Of a stretch of 64,000 bases of DNA, positions 1 to 8,431 are shown in pieces. A model generated the notes under the pieces. That model saw only the letters and a program-made list of their open reading frames with translations. It was not told the origin of the DNA and ran no database searches. A program made the position numbers and the translations under genes. Numbering within the stretch: position 1 is the stretch's first letter; each line of letters starts with the position of its first letter. Source of the stretch: Cryobacterium psychrotolerans (GTDB lineage Bacteria; Actinomycetota; Actinomycetes; Actinomycetales; Microbacteriaceae); assembly GCF_900101115.1 (NCBI RefSeq), contig NZ_FNFU01000002.1, positions 249,971 through 313,970 of the forward strand. The letters run 5' to 3'.

Positions 1-560
1 AGCCTGGGCGGGCTGCGGCCGAACCTGATCGTGACGGTCCCGATGCTCACCCTCCTCGGTGTCACCGAGGAGCCCGGCAGCCTCGACGGGTACGGGCCGA
101 TCGATCCCGACACGGCCAGGGCGCTGGCGGCGAAGTGTCCGAGCGCGGTGCGGATCCTGACCCACCCCGAGACCGGCGCGGTGCTCTCGGTGGGCCGGGA
201 CCGGTACACGATCCCCGCCTCGCTCCGCACGATGCTTCAGGTGCGGGACGGCACCTGCCGGCACCCCGGGTGCAGCCGGGCGGCCAGCCGCTCGGACATC
301 GACCACGGCCTCGACTGGGCATTCGGCAGACGAACCGACCACAACAACTCGCCCACCTCTGCCCCGCCAGCCACGCCCTCAAACACGAGGCCGGCTGGAA
401 AGTCAGCCAGGCCTCCGACGGAACCGGCACCCTGACCTGGACCACCCCGACCGGCCACACCTACGTGACCGAGCCGGAGACCATAATCGGCACCGCCATC
501 AGCGCCGAACTCCGACGCAAAGCCGACGCGCCCGACGGCCCGACCCGCGAGGAGCACTGA
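1..560 (+). pseudogene. DUF222/HNH endonuclease, 3' part, frameshifted
   Basis: The reading frame is open from the window edge (RPNLIVTVPMLTLLG...) and carries the typical DUF222-HNH C-terminus: CRHPGCSRAASRSDIDH then DWAFG-RTDHNN. At about 345-346 the frame breaks: frame 1 continues with unrelated residues to a stop at 435, while the expected continuation LAHLCPASHALKHEAGWK is in the third frame, running to a TGA at 558-560. One missing C after the AACAAC codons explains this. The family is common in Actinomycetota in many diverged copies with HNH nuclease domains, often of unknown role. The 5' end is outside the window. A sequencing error is the alternative to a true frameshift. Confidence 0.8.
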
Positions 561-613
561 GGGCTGAGGGCTGAAGGAGCAGGCGGACAACTCAGCTGGA
601 GGGCCTGCGGTAG

Positions 614-949
614 CTAGCCGCCGTGGAGCGCCGGGACGATCAGGTAGACGCCGAACAGCACCGCACCGACACAGAGCGCGAAACAGGCGTATGCGCCGAC
701 CAGGGCGAGCTTCTTCTGATCGTCGGTGAGCGGGTTCGCGGCGAGGGCCTTGCGCGTGCGCTTGGCCTCCTTGGCCGCCCGCTTCGGGGTCAGCACGGTG
801 ATCGCCCCGGTGAACTCGGCGGGGCCCACCACCGGGCTGCGGCCCGCGCTGGTCATCAGGCGCAGGCCGAGCGAGTACAGGGTCACGATCAGGGCGGATG
901 AGATGAGCGAGGCGCCGGCGACAACGACAAACGCGAGCCAGTCGATCAC
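614..949 (-). CDS. Small two-helix membrane protein downstream of pit
   Basis: 111 residues with a GTG start. The GTG overlaps the TGA of the phosphate transporter gene (GTGA, 946-949), so translation is probably coupled. One transmembrane segment lies at the N-terminus (about residues 4-30) and one at the C-terminus (about 82-108), separated by a basic loop rich in Lys/Arg (KRAAKEAKRTRKALA). I do not recognise a named domain. Proteins of this layout commonly follow PiT transporters in actinobacteria, so a helper role in phosphate uptake is plausible but only inferred. The longer open frame extending to 1459 lies antiparallel within the transporter codons and is a shadow. Confidence 0.7.
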   Translation of the reverse strand: MIDWLAFVVVAGASLISSALIVTLYSLGLRLMTSAGRSPVVGPAEFTGAITVLTPKRAAKEAKRTRKALAANPLTDDQKKLALVGAYACFALCVGAVLFGVYLIVPALHGG

Positions 950-2142
950 AGGGCCACCTTCTTTCGGTCCCGGCGAGCCGGCTTCCGCGGGGTCTTGGTG
1001 ATCCTCACCACGTGACCGGCGTCGTCGATGTCGTGGAGCAGATGGTGGTGTGTCACCCGGCTGCTGCGCGACCACCAGTAGATGCCGGCGACGACGATCG
1101 AACCGATGATCACGTCGAGCACGATCCCGACCGGGCCGAGGAGGGCCAGACCGGCGGCGAACGCGCCCATGATGCCGGCGGCAGGCAGGGTGAGCACCCA
1201 GCCGAGCGCTATGTGGCCCGCCATCCCCCAGCGCACGGTCGAGCCACGGCGTCCGAGGCCGGACCCGATCACGGAGCCGGAGGCAACCTGGGTGGTCGAC
1301 AGGGCGAACCCGAGGTGGCTGGAGGCGAGGATGGTGGCGGCGGTGCTGGTCTCCGCGGCGAAGCCCTGGGCCGGCTTGACGTCGGTGAGGCCGCGTCCCA
1401 TGGTCTGGATGATGCGCCAGCCGCCCGTGTAGGTTCCGATCGCGATCGCGAGCGCACACGACGCGATGACCCAGAACTCCGGTCCGGTCCCGACGGTCTG
1501 GTATCCGCTGGCGATCAGGGTCAGGGTGATCACACCCATGGTCTTCTGCGCGTCGTTGGTGCCGTGCGCGAGGGCGACGAGCGACGACGAGAAGACCTGC
1601 GCGTAACGGAAGCCGCCGCGGCCGTCGGGCCGGCCCACCTCCCGGCGGGTGACGGCGTAGGCGAGCCGGGTCGCGATGAAGGCCACAACCCCCACGATGA
1701 TCGGGGCGATGATCGCCGGCAGGATGACCTTGGCCATCACGACGTCGTAGTCGACCGCCTGGAATCCGACGCCGATGACGGTGGCTCCGATCAGTCCGCC
1801 GAAGAGCGCATGGCTCGAGCTGGACGGCAGGCCGCGCAGCCAGGTGATCAGGTTCCAGACGATGGCCCCGATCAGGCCGGCGAAGATGAGCTCCGGGGTG
1901 ATCAGGATGCCGTCCTCACCCTCCTTGATCATGCCGCCGGAAATCGTCCTGGCGACCTCTGTGGACAGGAACGCGCCGATCAGGTTGAGTACGGCCGCGA
2001 CCATGACGGCGACTTTGGGCTTCATCGCGCCGGTGGCGATCGGGGTCGCCATCGCGTTCGCCGTGTCGTGGAAGCCGTTGGTGAAGTCGAAGATGAGCGC
2101 CAGGGCGATCACCAGCACAACGATGAGGGTCAATTCAGGCAC
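946..2142 (-). CDS. pit: PiT-family low-affinity inorganic phosphate transporter
   Basis: About 398 residues of highly hydrophobic protein with roughly ten membrane helices and both PiT signature repeats: GFHDTANAMATPIATGAM near the N-terminus and ALAHGTNDAQKTMGV in the second half. The family imports metal-phosphate using the proton gradient (PitA-like). I take the GTG at 2140-2142 as start (VPELTLIVVL...) because it overlaps the stop of the upstream Nudix gene by 8 nt. The in-frame extension to 2235 has no transporter-like sequence and lies inside that gene. The C-terminus is basic and cytoplasmic. It forms a three-gene unit with the Nudix gene and the small membrane gene downstream. Confidence 0.92.
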   Translation of the reverse strand: MPELTLIVVLVIALALIFDFTNGFHDTANAMATPIATGAMKPKVAVMVAAVLNLIGAFLSTEVARTISGGMIKEGEDGILITPELIFAGLIGAIVWNLITWLRGLPSSSSHALFGGLIGATVIGVGFQAVDYDVVMAKVILPAIIAPIIVGVVAFIATRLAYAVTRREVGRPDGRGGFRYAQVFSSSLVALAHGTNDAQKTMGVITLTLIASGYQTVGTGPEFWVIASCALAIAIGTYTGGWRIIQTMGRGLTDVKPAQGFAAETSTAATILASSHLGFALSTTQVASGSVIGSGLGRRGSTVRWGMAGHIALGWVLTLPAAGIMGAFAAGLALLGPVGIVLDVIIGSIVVAGIYWWSRSSRVTHHHLLHDIDDAGHVVRITKTPRKPARRDRKKVAL

Positions 2143-2608
2143 GAGCCACAACCGTCTCCAGGTCTTCGCCAAACGTGAATGTTGCGCGCACCGGAGTCCC
2201 GGCGAGCACTCCCGGCAGCCAGTGCCGGGCGTCATCCCACATCTCGTCGACGGGCAGGGTCGCCACGTCGAACCATTCGGGGTTGAGCTCGTCGGACTCC
2301 CGCGGGGTGCCGGTCCATTCCGTGCAGACGAACACGTTCGATTCCTGGCTCCACGATTCCCGGTGCGGGAACAGGTAGGTCAGCACGCCGAGCGGAACGA
2401 GGGCCGCGGTCGTCACGACCAGGCCGGATTCCTCCTCGACCTCGCGGACGGCGGCATCCAGAGCCGATTCGCCCGGCTCGAGTTTGCCGCCCAGACCGAC
2501 GATGTTGCCGATGCCGAGGCCCTTCTTCTTGCGCCCGAGCAGCACCTGCTGCGTACCGTCCGGAGAGCGTCGTGTCAGATAGCACACGCACACCTGGGGC
2601 AAGTTCAT
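2135..2608 (-). CDS. Nudix hydrolase, MTH1/MutT-like
   Basis: 157 residues with a complete Nudix box at residues 40-62 (GGKLEPGES, then REVEEESG), the Mg2+-binding signature of nucleoside-diphosphate-X hydrolases. The preceding VLLGRKKKGLGIGNIVGLGG and the later WFDVATLPVDEMWDDARHWL resemble MTH1-type 8-oxo-purine nucleotide sanitisers, but the substrate cannot be fixed from sequence. The start is placed at the ATG 2606-2608 (MNLPQVCVCYL). An 8-codon TTG extension is possible but not needed. There is no Shine-Dalgarno; a TACGAT box lies 7 nt upstream, suggesting a leaderless mRNA. It is the first gene of the Nudix-pit unit. Confidence 0.9.
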   Translation of the reverse strand: MNLPQVCVCYLTRRSPDGTQQVLLGRKKKGLGIGNIVGLGGKLEPGESALDAAVREVEEESGLVVTTAALVPLGVLTYLFPHRESWSQESNVFVCTEWTGTPRESDELNPEWFDVATLPVDEMWDDARHWLPGVLAGTPVRATFTFGEDLETVVARA

Positions 2609-2615
2609 GGAGCCA

Positions 2616-2621
2616 ATCGTA
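2616..2621 (-). promoter_or_regulatory. -10-like box TACGAT, Nudix-pit unit
   Basis: TACGAT read on the minus strand, 7 nt from the ATG of the Nudix gene, with no ribosome-binding sequence between. Confidence 0.5.
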
Positions 2622-2651
2622 GTGGCGGGCAAGCTCCCAGCGGCGCCCGGT

Positions 2652-2657
2652 TAGGCT
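2652..2657 (+). promoter_or_regulatory. -10-like box TAGGCT, mycoredoxin gene
   Basis: TAGGCT followed by 6 nt (TCGGGG) and then the ATG at 2664. Transcription would start at or next to the ATG. Confidence 0.55.
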
Positions 2658-2663
2658 TCGGGG

Positions 2664-2918
2664 ATGGACTTTGTGCCCGCCTCCGGAATGATCACCATGT
2701 TTACGACGACCTGGTGCGGCTACTGCTCGCGCCTGAAGTCGCAACTCGACCGGGCCGGGATCGGCTACACCGAGGTCAACGTCGAGCAAGTCGACGGCAC
2801 GTCCGAGCTGGTGATGAGCCTCAATGGGGGCAACCGCACGGTGCCGACGGTGCTCTTCCCCGACGGTTCCGCCGCGACGAACCCCTCGCTAGCCCACATC
2901 CAAACCAAACTCGCCTGA
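2664..2918 (+). CDS. mrx1: Mycoredoxin (glutaredoxin-fold, mycothiol-dependent)
   Basis: 84 residues with the thioredoxin/glutaredoxin fold: an active-site CxxC, C18-G-Y-C21 in TTTWCGYCSRLK, the cis-Pro segment TVPTVLF, and a C-terminal helix. Mycoredoxins reduce mycothiolated proteins in actinobacteria, with electrons from mycothiol and Mtr. The WCGYC motif and the 80-90 residue length match Mrx1. Leaderless start at ATG 2664. It is convergent with pfkA, with a palindromic repeat between the two. Confidence 0.88.
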   Translation: MDFVPASGMITMFTTTWCGYCSRLKSQLDRAGIGYTEVNVEQVDGTSELVMSLNGGNRTVPTVLFPDGSAATNPSLAHIQTKLA

Positions 2919-2936
2919 CACCCCCCTCTCCCCTTC

Positions 2937-2999
2937 CCGCGAAACCGCAGTTGTGCGCGCTAAACGGCGGTCATAACGCGCACAAGTGCGGTTTCGCGG
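2937..2999. repeat. Palindromic intergenic repeat, copy 1 of 5
   Basis: Two ~23-nt arms beginning CCGCGAAACCGCAGTTGTG and ending TGCGGTTTCGCGG, with one G/G mismatch and a ~17-nt loop. It starts 18 nt after the mycoredoxin stop and ends 23 nt before the pfkA stop (convergent genes). Probably a bidirectional terminator-like hairpin; it lacks a U tract. Confidence 0.85.
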
Positions 3000-3022
3000 C
3001 ATGAGGGTTGGTCGGGCAGGGG

Positions 3023-4051
3023 TCAGCCGAAGAGGACTGCGGCCTCGTCGTAGCGCGCGTCGGGAACGGTCTTCAGGCCGATGGTCGCGTCCGCGATGCT
3101 GACGATCTCGATGTCCGTGCCCTTGAGCGAGACCATCGAGCCCCACTGGCCGGCGTAGATCGCGTCGACGGCCGCGAGGCCGAGGCGGGTGGCGAGCACC
3201 CGGTCGTAGGCCGACGGGGCGCCGCCGCGCTGGGTGTGGCCGAGCACGGTGGCCCTCGACTCCACTCCGGTGCGTTCCTCGATCATCGGGGCGATGATTT
3301 CCCCGATGCCGCCGAGACGCGGGCGGTTGAAGGCGTCCAGGCCCTTGGTCGAGTGCGCCTCCTCCATCCCGGCGAGCAGGAAGCCCTCGGAGACGACGAT
3401 CAGGGGCGCTCGGCCGCGGTCGCGGACGTGCTCCACCCACCCGCAGATCTGCTCGATGGTCTTGGGCTGTTCGGGGATGAGGATCGCGTGCGCGCCCCCG
3501 GCCATGCCCGAGTGCAGGGCGATCCACCCGACGTGGCGTCCCATGACCTCGACGACCATGCAGCGGCCATGCGACTCCGCGGTGGTGCGGAGACGGTCGA
3601 TGGCCTCGGTGGCGATCTCCACGGCCGTGTCGAAGCCGAACGAGTAGTCCGTGGCGGCCAGGTCGTTGTCGATGGTCTTGGGCACGCCCACAATCTTCAG
3701 CCCGGCATCCGTCAGGCGGCGCGCCGCGGTGAGGGTTCCCTCGCCGCCGATCGCGATGACCGCATCGATGCCTTCGGCGTCGAGCATCCTCTGGATGTTC
3801 TCCGGCCCGCCGTTCTCGCCCTCGAACGGGTTCGTTCGTGAGCTGCCGAGGATCGTCCCGCCCTGGCGGGAGAGGCCCCGCACGCTGTGCCGGTCGAGTT
3901 TCATGAACTCGCCCTCGACGAGGCCGCGCCAGCCGTTGCGGATGCCGACGAACTCGGCATCGTGCACGCGCACGCCCTTGAGCACCGCACCGCGGATCAC
4001 CGCATTCAAGCCCGGGCAGTCACCACCGCTGGTGAGGATACCGATCTTCAT
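3023..4051 (-). CDS. pfkA: 6-phosphofructokinase, group III
   Basis: 342 residues, phosphofructokinase fold. N-terminal GGDCPGLNAVIRG binds phosphate. GGEGT at 102-106 has Gly at the position that is Asp in pyrophosphate-dependent enzymes, and PKTIDND at 124-130 carries the Lys typical of the actinobacterial mixed group with the catalytic Asp. MGRHVGW follows. Gly plus Lys predicts ATP rather than pyrophosphate as donor in this group (family knowledge). It catalyses fructose-6-phosphate to fructose-1,6-bisphosphate in glycolysis. ATG start with a good AAGGAG 8 nt upstream. Confidence 0.93.
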   Translation of the reverse strand: MKIGILTSGGDCPGLNAVIRGAVLKGVRVHDAEFVGIRNGWRGLVEGEFMKLDRHSVRGLSRQGGTILGSSRTNPFEGENGGPENIQRMLDAEGIDAVIAIGGEGTLTAARRLTDAGLKIVGVPKTIDNDLAATDYSFGFDTAVEIATEAIDRLRTTAESHGRCMVVEVMGRHVGWIALHSGMAGGAHAILIPEQPKTIEQICGWVEHVRDRGRAPLIVVSEGFLLAGMEEAHSTKGLDAFNRPRLGGIGEIIAPMIEERTGVESRATVLGHTQRGGAPSAYDRVLATRLGLAAVDAIYAGQWGSMVSLKGTDIEIVSIADATIGLKTVPDARYDEAAVLFG

Positions 4052-4145
4052 TGGGCCGCTCCTTCATGCACACGAATTCATGTCGGCGCCAGTCACCGCC
4101 TACATATCATGCTGCCTCCGGGCGACCGGATTCAAATCAGGAACC

Positions 4146-6329
4146 CTATATTTCGCCGTCGAGCGCCTGACCGAGCAGATAGATGAGCGCGCTGGCCTGC
4201 ACGGAGTCGGCCGAGGAGATCTCCTCCTCCGAGCCGTCGAGCGCCCGGGCGGCGAGGCCCTGCTTGCTCCCGATGAGCTCGGCGATGCGGGCGTCGATGG
4301 TGTGCGCGGCGATGATCCGCCACGCGGTGACGGGCTCGTCCTGGCCGATGCGGTGCACCCGGTCGATCGCCTGGGTCTGCTCGGCGGCGGTCCAACTGAG
4401 TTCGGCCAGGACCACGTTCGACGCGGCCTGCAGGTTGACGCCGACGCCGGCCGCGGTGAGCGAACAGACCGCGACCGCGACATCCGGGTCATTGTTGAAC
4501 GCGTCGATGGCGGCCTGGCGTGCCACCGCGGTCTGGTCTCCGCGCAGGGACACCGTGCGGAGGTCGCGCTTGGCGAAGATCTTCTCCGCGGCATCCATCA
4601 CGTCGATGTGCTTGGCGAAGAAGACGACCTTGCCGACGGAGTGCGCCAGCTGGGCGGCGTAGTCCGCCGCCAGGCCGGCCTTCGCCTGGCCGATCTTGCG
4701 TACCATGGTGAAGACGTTCTCGCCGGTCGTCTGGCCCTTGGACTCTTCGAGTTCGGCGTTGGCGACGGCCCGGATGTAGGCGGTGCGTTGTTCGTCGTCG
4801 AGGTCCGCCGGCGCCGTCCCCGGGTGCCTGGCCGCCACGAGTGCGTTGTACCGGGTGACGAGGCGTGCGGCCAGTTCCCGCTCGGCCTGGCGGATGGAGC
4901 GTCCCAGGTCGTCATCGAGCTCGACCGGGAGGTCGGCGATGCGCTTGGCCGGCAGGTCGGCTGCGACATCCACCTTGCGCCGTCGCACGATGCCCATGTC
5001 GATGACGGCCTTGCGGGCCTCGGCGTAGAAGCCGAAATCGGCCGGTGTCAGGCCGATTTCTTCGAGCTTCGCCATCAGGGCCGGCGCCGGCTTGTCTCCG
5101 TCGATCCAGCCGAGGAACTGCCAGATCGCCCGGAAGTCGTCGACGTCGTTGATCAGCGGCGTGCCGGTGAGGGCCATCAGCAGCGGGTTGCCGCCGGGCG
5201 TGCGCCGCCGGATCTGCTCGGCCAGTGCCAGCACGTGCTTGGACCGCTGCGACTGCAGGTTCTTGATGAAGTGCGCCTCGTCAACGACCATGCCCTTGAA
5301 ACCGAGGGTGCCGAGCCAGGTGCGGTGCCGGTCGAGCACGTCGTAGTTGACGATGACGACGTCGGCGAAGGCGTCCAGGGTGTCGCCGTCACCGTGGATG
5401 ACGGTGGCCCGGCGGTGCGGGGTCCACAGCTCGACCTCGCGAGCCCAGTTCATCTTGACGACGTTCGGCACGACGGCCAGCAGCGGGTAGGCGCCGGCGA
5501 CGGATGCGGCCAGCAGGCTCTGCGCGGTCTTGCCGAGGCCCGGCTCGTCGGCGAGCAGGTAGCTGCGGTGGCCGAGGCGCGCGCTTTCGATGAACCTGGC
5601 CTGGTGGTGCATGAGTTCCATGCCCCGCGGGGACAGCCGGTCGAGCCGGGGCGCCTCGGGCAGCGCCATGGTGGCAGCCTGTCCGCCGGAGCCGTACTCG
5701 AACGATTTGAACAGCGGGCCGAGCAGTTCCCAGTTGGCCAGCCGGCGAACGGTAACGACGGGGCGCGCCTGCGCCGCGCTGAAATCGGGGGCGAGAAAGG
5801 GATTCGCAAGCTGCCTGGCCTTGACCGACTTCGGAACGACCTGGTTCTGCGGCAGTTCCGGTTTGGCCTCCGCCTCGCGGGTGATGATGAGTTCGTCGGG
5901 GCTCAGCTCGGCGCCGGATTCCAGCAGCCAGTCGCGGCGGAAACGCTGGGCGACGGTGGAGACCCCGGCGTCCGGTTCCAGCAGAGTGATCAGGCTGGTG
6001 TCCCTGGCGGCCGTCCTGGCCAGAATCTGGGCGATGCCGTCCAGCCGCTTGAGCAGTTCGGCCCGGTTCACGTCGCCGAGTTCAGAGTCGCCCTTGACCC
6101 TGGCGCGTTCCTCGCGCATCAGCAGCGCGATGACCTGGTACTTGGTGCGGTTGGTGGGGCCCAGCTTGCCGCCGGCCTGCGCCTTCGCCTCCACTTCGCG
6201 CACCTTGCGCGCGAGAATCGGGATGATCGGGGCATCGTCGTCGCGGGACCTGGGCCGCTGGCGGCTGCCCCTGCTGGGGGCGCTGCCTCGGCTGGCCGAG
6301 CCTGAGGCCTGGTGGCGGGTGTTAGCCAT
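4146..6329 (-). CDS. SNF2-family DEAD/DEAH-box helicase
   Basis: 727 residues. The start ATG 6327-6329 (MANTRHQASG) has a GGAGA ribosome site; the 37-codon upstream extension is unlikely. The first ~30 residues are disordered and Arg/Ser-rich. The helicase core has motif I DEPGLGKT (261-268), DEAH (350-353), motif III TGTPLIND, and a C-terminal RecA lobe ending in QAIDRVHRIGQ (motif VI), the SNF2 signature. ATP-driven remodelling of DNA-protein complexes is the family role. About 190 residues between the start and motif I are lineage-specific and may target it. No methylase or nuclease partner is adjacent, so it looks like a stand-alone housekeeping or repair enzyme. Confidence 0.85.
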   Translation of the reverse strand: MANTRHQASGSASRGSAPSRGSRQRPRSRDDDAPIIPILARKVREVEAKAQAGGKLGPTNRTKYQVIALLMREERARVKGDSELGDVNRAELLKRLDGIAQILARTAARDTSLITLLEPDAGVSTVAQRFRRDWLLESGAELSPDELIITREAEAKPELPQNQVVPKSVKARQLANPFLAPDFSAAQARPVVTVRRLANWELLGPLFKSFEYGSGGQAATMALPEAPRLDRLSPRGMELMHHQARFIESARLGHRSYLLADEPGLGKTAQSLLAASVAGAYPLLAVVPNVVKMNWAREVELWTPHRRATVIHGDGDTLDAFADVVIVNYDVLDRHRTWLGTLGFKGMVVDEAHFIKNLQSQRSKHVLALAEQIRRRTPGGNPLLMALTGTPLINDVDDFRAIWQFLGWIDGDKPAPALMAKLEEIGLTPADFGFYAEARKAVIDMGIVRRRKVDVAADLPAKRIADLPVELDDDLGRSIRQAERELAARLVTRYNALVAARHPGTAPADLDDEQRTAYIRAVANAELEESKGQTTGENVFTMVRKIGQAKAGLAADYAAQLAHSVGKVVFFAKHIDVMDAAEKIFAKRDLRTVSLRGDQTAVARQAAIDAFNNDPDVAVAVCSLTAAGVGVNLQAASNVVLAELSWTAAEQTQAIDRVHRIGQDEPVTAWRIIAAHTIDARIAELIGSKQGLAARALDGSEEEISSADSVQASALIYLLGQALDGEI

Positions 6330-6348
6330 GCTTCTCCACTTCACTTCA

Positions 6349-6372
6349 GAGCGAGTGCGGAAGCACTCGCTC
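6349..6372 (-). promoter_or_regulatory. Perfect 10-bp hairpin with tetraloop upstream of the helicase gene
   Basis: GAGCGAGTGC and GCACTCGCTC flank a 4-nt loop (TTCC on the transcribed minus strand, GGAA on plus). It sits about 20 nt before the helicase ATG, just 5' of the ribosome site. It could shape translation of the helicase or end transcription from the DUF2207 gene upstream. Confidence 0.45.
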
Positions 6373-6546
6373 GTCGTGTCGCGGCATCCGCGGATGCCGG
6401 TGCGATCGATGCGCCGAACCCTGAGGCGAGCATCGTGCAACTGCGGTTGTGATGCAGGTGCACGGTCGAGACGGTGACCGGGTCCTTCAGGCGCGCCTTC
6501 AGTGTACGCCCACGCGGCGGTGCCCGAGCACCGGCACGCGCGCGGG

Positions 6547-8412
6547 TCAGACTCCTCCGCCGCCTCCGCCGCCGCCGCCGCCGCCGCCGACCGAACCCCC
6601 GCCGCCGGAGCCGGAACTCGACGAGCTGCCCGACCAGCTGGCCGAGGTGGTGCTGGCGAACGAGCTGATACCGGCCGCGAAATAGCCGGCGTTGAATCCG
6701 CCTGGTCCGCTGTACCAGCCGGGCTGGGTTCCGCCGGCCTCGTAGTACTCTCCCAGGACCCGCGACCACTGCTTCTCCTGGCCGAACAGCACGGCGAAGG
6801 GCAGGAGTCGTTCGTAGAGTTTCAGGACCTGCGGCGTTCCCTCGGCGCCGGCGTCGGTCGGCAGCGCCGCCTGGTCGGGCCGGTACGGCGAGCGCAGGGC
6901 GCCCTCCGGGCTCTGCAGCACCCGAAGCCGGTCGGCTTCGGCGAGCGCGATGTACACCTTCACGCCCTTGAGGTAGTCGCGGAGCTCCGCCCCCGCGGCG
7001 GTGAGCGGGCGGACGCTGGCCGTCAGGGCGAGGATGCCGCCGGAGAACGCCGCGCCCAGGATGAGGACCAGGATCGGCCAGGCTCCCCCGATCTCGCTGC
7101 CGATCGCGACGGCGCTCGCGCCGATGCTCACGATGCCGGAGACCACGGCGAGGGCGATGAGCCAGACGCGCAGGGCGCCGCCTTTCTTCTGCCGCAGACC
7201 CGCGGTGAGCATCCGTTTGCGGGATGCCCGCAGCTCGCGCTGCAGGGCGAGCGAGAGCTTCGCGTCCCTCGCCTTGAGGTCACGGCGGGTGCCCTGTTGC
7301 AGCCCGGGGAAGAGCCTGGCGAGGATGCTGCGCTCGGCCTCGTCGACCTGGTCGGCGTGCTCTAATTCGAGCTGGTAATGCTTCTTGCCCTCCACCTCGA
7401 GCACGCGCACGTTACCGCGGACAGCGAAGCTGAGGAATTGGGCGGCCATGGCCTTGGTGGTGGCCCGCGCCACGTCCGCCGCCTCGAGCAGGTTGACGCC
7501 CTTCGGTGGCAGGTACTCGGCGATAATCGTCGGCCTCCCCGGCTGGCTGCGCCACCGGCCCAGGCGGGCGATCCCGGCCACGACCATCGCGGCCAGGCCG
7601 AGCAGGGCCGCCCCGAGCCCGATGCCGGGGAACGGGCTAGCGGTGAACGAGCCGTCCCTGGGCAGGAAGGTCCCGGCCTGGAAGCCGACCGCCAGGGTCA
7701 GGCCCTCCTGCGGCCCGAGGCTGCCGGCACTTACGTCGATCCGCCAACGGTCGCCGTCCGCCTCGCTGGTGAGCGTGGCGCAGGACTCGCCGGAAGCACT
7801 GGCGCCCTGGTAGCAGCTGGTGGCCCCGGTGAGCTTCGGGACGAGTTCGGGGGCCACGTGCAGCGTCGCGCTCACCTCTCCGAACGGTTGGGCCCACCCG
7901 GAGCCGTTCACCTCCCAGTAGAACTCCTCGTCGTCGGCGTTGCTTGGGAACAGCGTCACGTTGGTTTGGCGATACCTGATCGTGTACGTCTGGGCGCCGT
8001 GAACGAAGTCGTCGGCCGCGATCGTGACCATCAGGAACCCGCCGTCGTCGCTCGTTTCGGTCTCGTAGTCGCGCGGCGCACCGGTGCCGTCGGTGACGCT
8101 CTCGACCGTCAGGTCGGTCGGATGCCCGTCGTAGTGGGTCGGGATGGCGCGACGGATGCCCCGGTTCTGGTCGGCGTCGGGAAACCTGGCCACGATCGCC
8201 TCGGTTGTGGTCAGCGTCGAGCGCCCGTCGGCGGAGAGGCCGAGCCGGAAGTCCGAGTGCCAGGAGTCGAACGTGAAGTGCTCGGTGCCCTGGTGCACCG
8301 CGCCGATGACGGAAACCCGCGCTGTGGATGCCGCGGCCGCGCCGCCCATCGACCCGACAACGAGCGCGAGGGCGCCGAACAGCGCCACCAGGAGCAGGGC
8401 TACTCGACGCAT
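6547..8412 (-). CDS. DUF2207-type membrane protein with Gly-rich tail
   Basis: 621 residues: signal peptide (1-28, ending GGAAAA), a ~220-residue extracytoplasmic beta-rich domain (DUF2207), a membrane segment near 255-275 (GLGAALLGLAAMVVAG), a cytoplasmic region starting TIIAEYLPPKGVNLLEAADV, two further membrane helices around 410-465, and a cytoplasmic tail ending in a long Ser then Gly run. Proteins of this layout are widespread in actinobacteria and unassigned. The Gly tail is encoded by a GGC/GGT triplet repeat at 6550-6605 and may vary in length between strains. Leaderless ATG start. Confidence 0.85.
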   Translation of the reverse strand: MRRVALLLVALFGALALVVGSMGGAAAASTARVSVIGAVHQGTEHFTFDSWHSDFRLGLSADGRSTLTTTEAIVARFPDADQNRGIRRAIPTHYDGHPTDLTVESVTDGTGAPRDYETETSDDGGFLMVTIAADDFVHGAQTYTIRYRQTNVTLFPSNADDEEFYWEVNGSGWAQPFGEVSATLHVAPELVPKLTGATSCYQGASASGESCATLTSEADGDRWRIDVSAGSLGPQEGLTLAVGFQAGTFLPRDGSFTASPFPGIGLGAALLGLAAMVVAGIARLGRWRSQPGRPTIIAEYLPPKGVNLLEAADVARATTKAMAAQFLSFAVRGNVRVLEVEGKKHYQLELEHADQVDEAERSILARLFPGLQQGTRRDLKARDAKLSLALQRELRASRKRMLTAGLRQKKGGALRVWLIALAVVSGIVSIGASAVAIGSEIGGAWPILVLILGAAFSGGILALTASVRPLTAAGAELRDYLKGVKVYIALAEADRLRVLQSPEGALRSPYRPDQAALPTDAGAEGTPQVLKLYERLLPFAVLFGQEKQWSRVLGEYYEAGGTQPGWYSGPGGFNAGYFAAGISSFASTTSASWSGSSSSSGSGGGGSVGGGGGGGGGGGGV

Positions 8413-8418
8413 GCGCCC

Positions 8419-8424
8419 ACCTTA
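8419..8424 (-). promoter_or_regulatory. -10-like box TAAGGT, DUF2207 gene
   Basis: TAAGGT, 6 nt, then ATG at 8412 on the minus strand. Confidence 0.5.
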
Positions 8425-8431
8425 CCGACGA

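Noticed and set aside
6341-6430. 29-codon minus-strand frame (MLASGFGASIAPASAD...) in the helicase leader
   Set aside because: No ribosome site and no homology recognised; it overlaps the hairpin, so I treat it as leader sequence.
6449-6685. Poly-proline frame on the plus strand
   Set aside because: It is the antisense of the Gly-rich tail codons of the DUF2207 gene.
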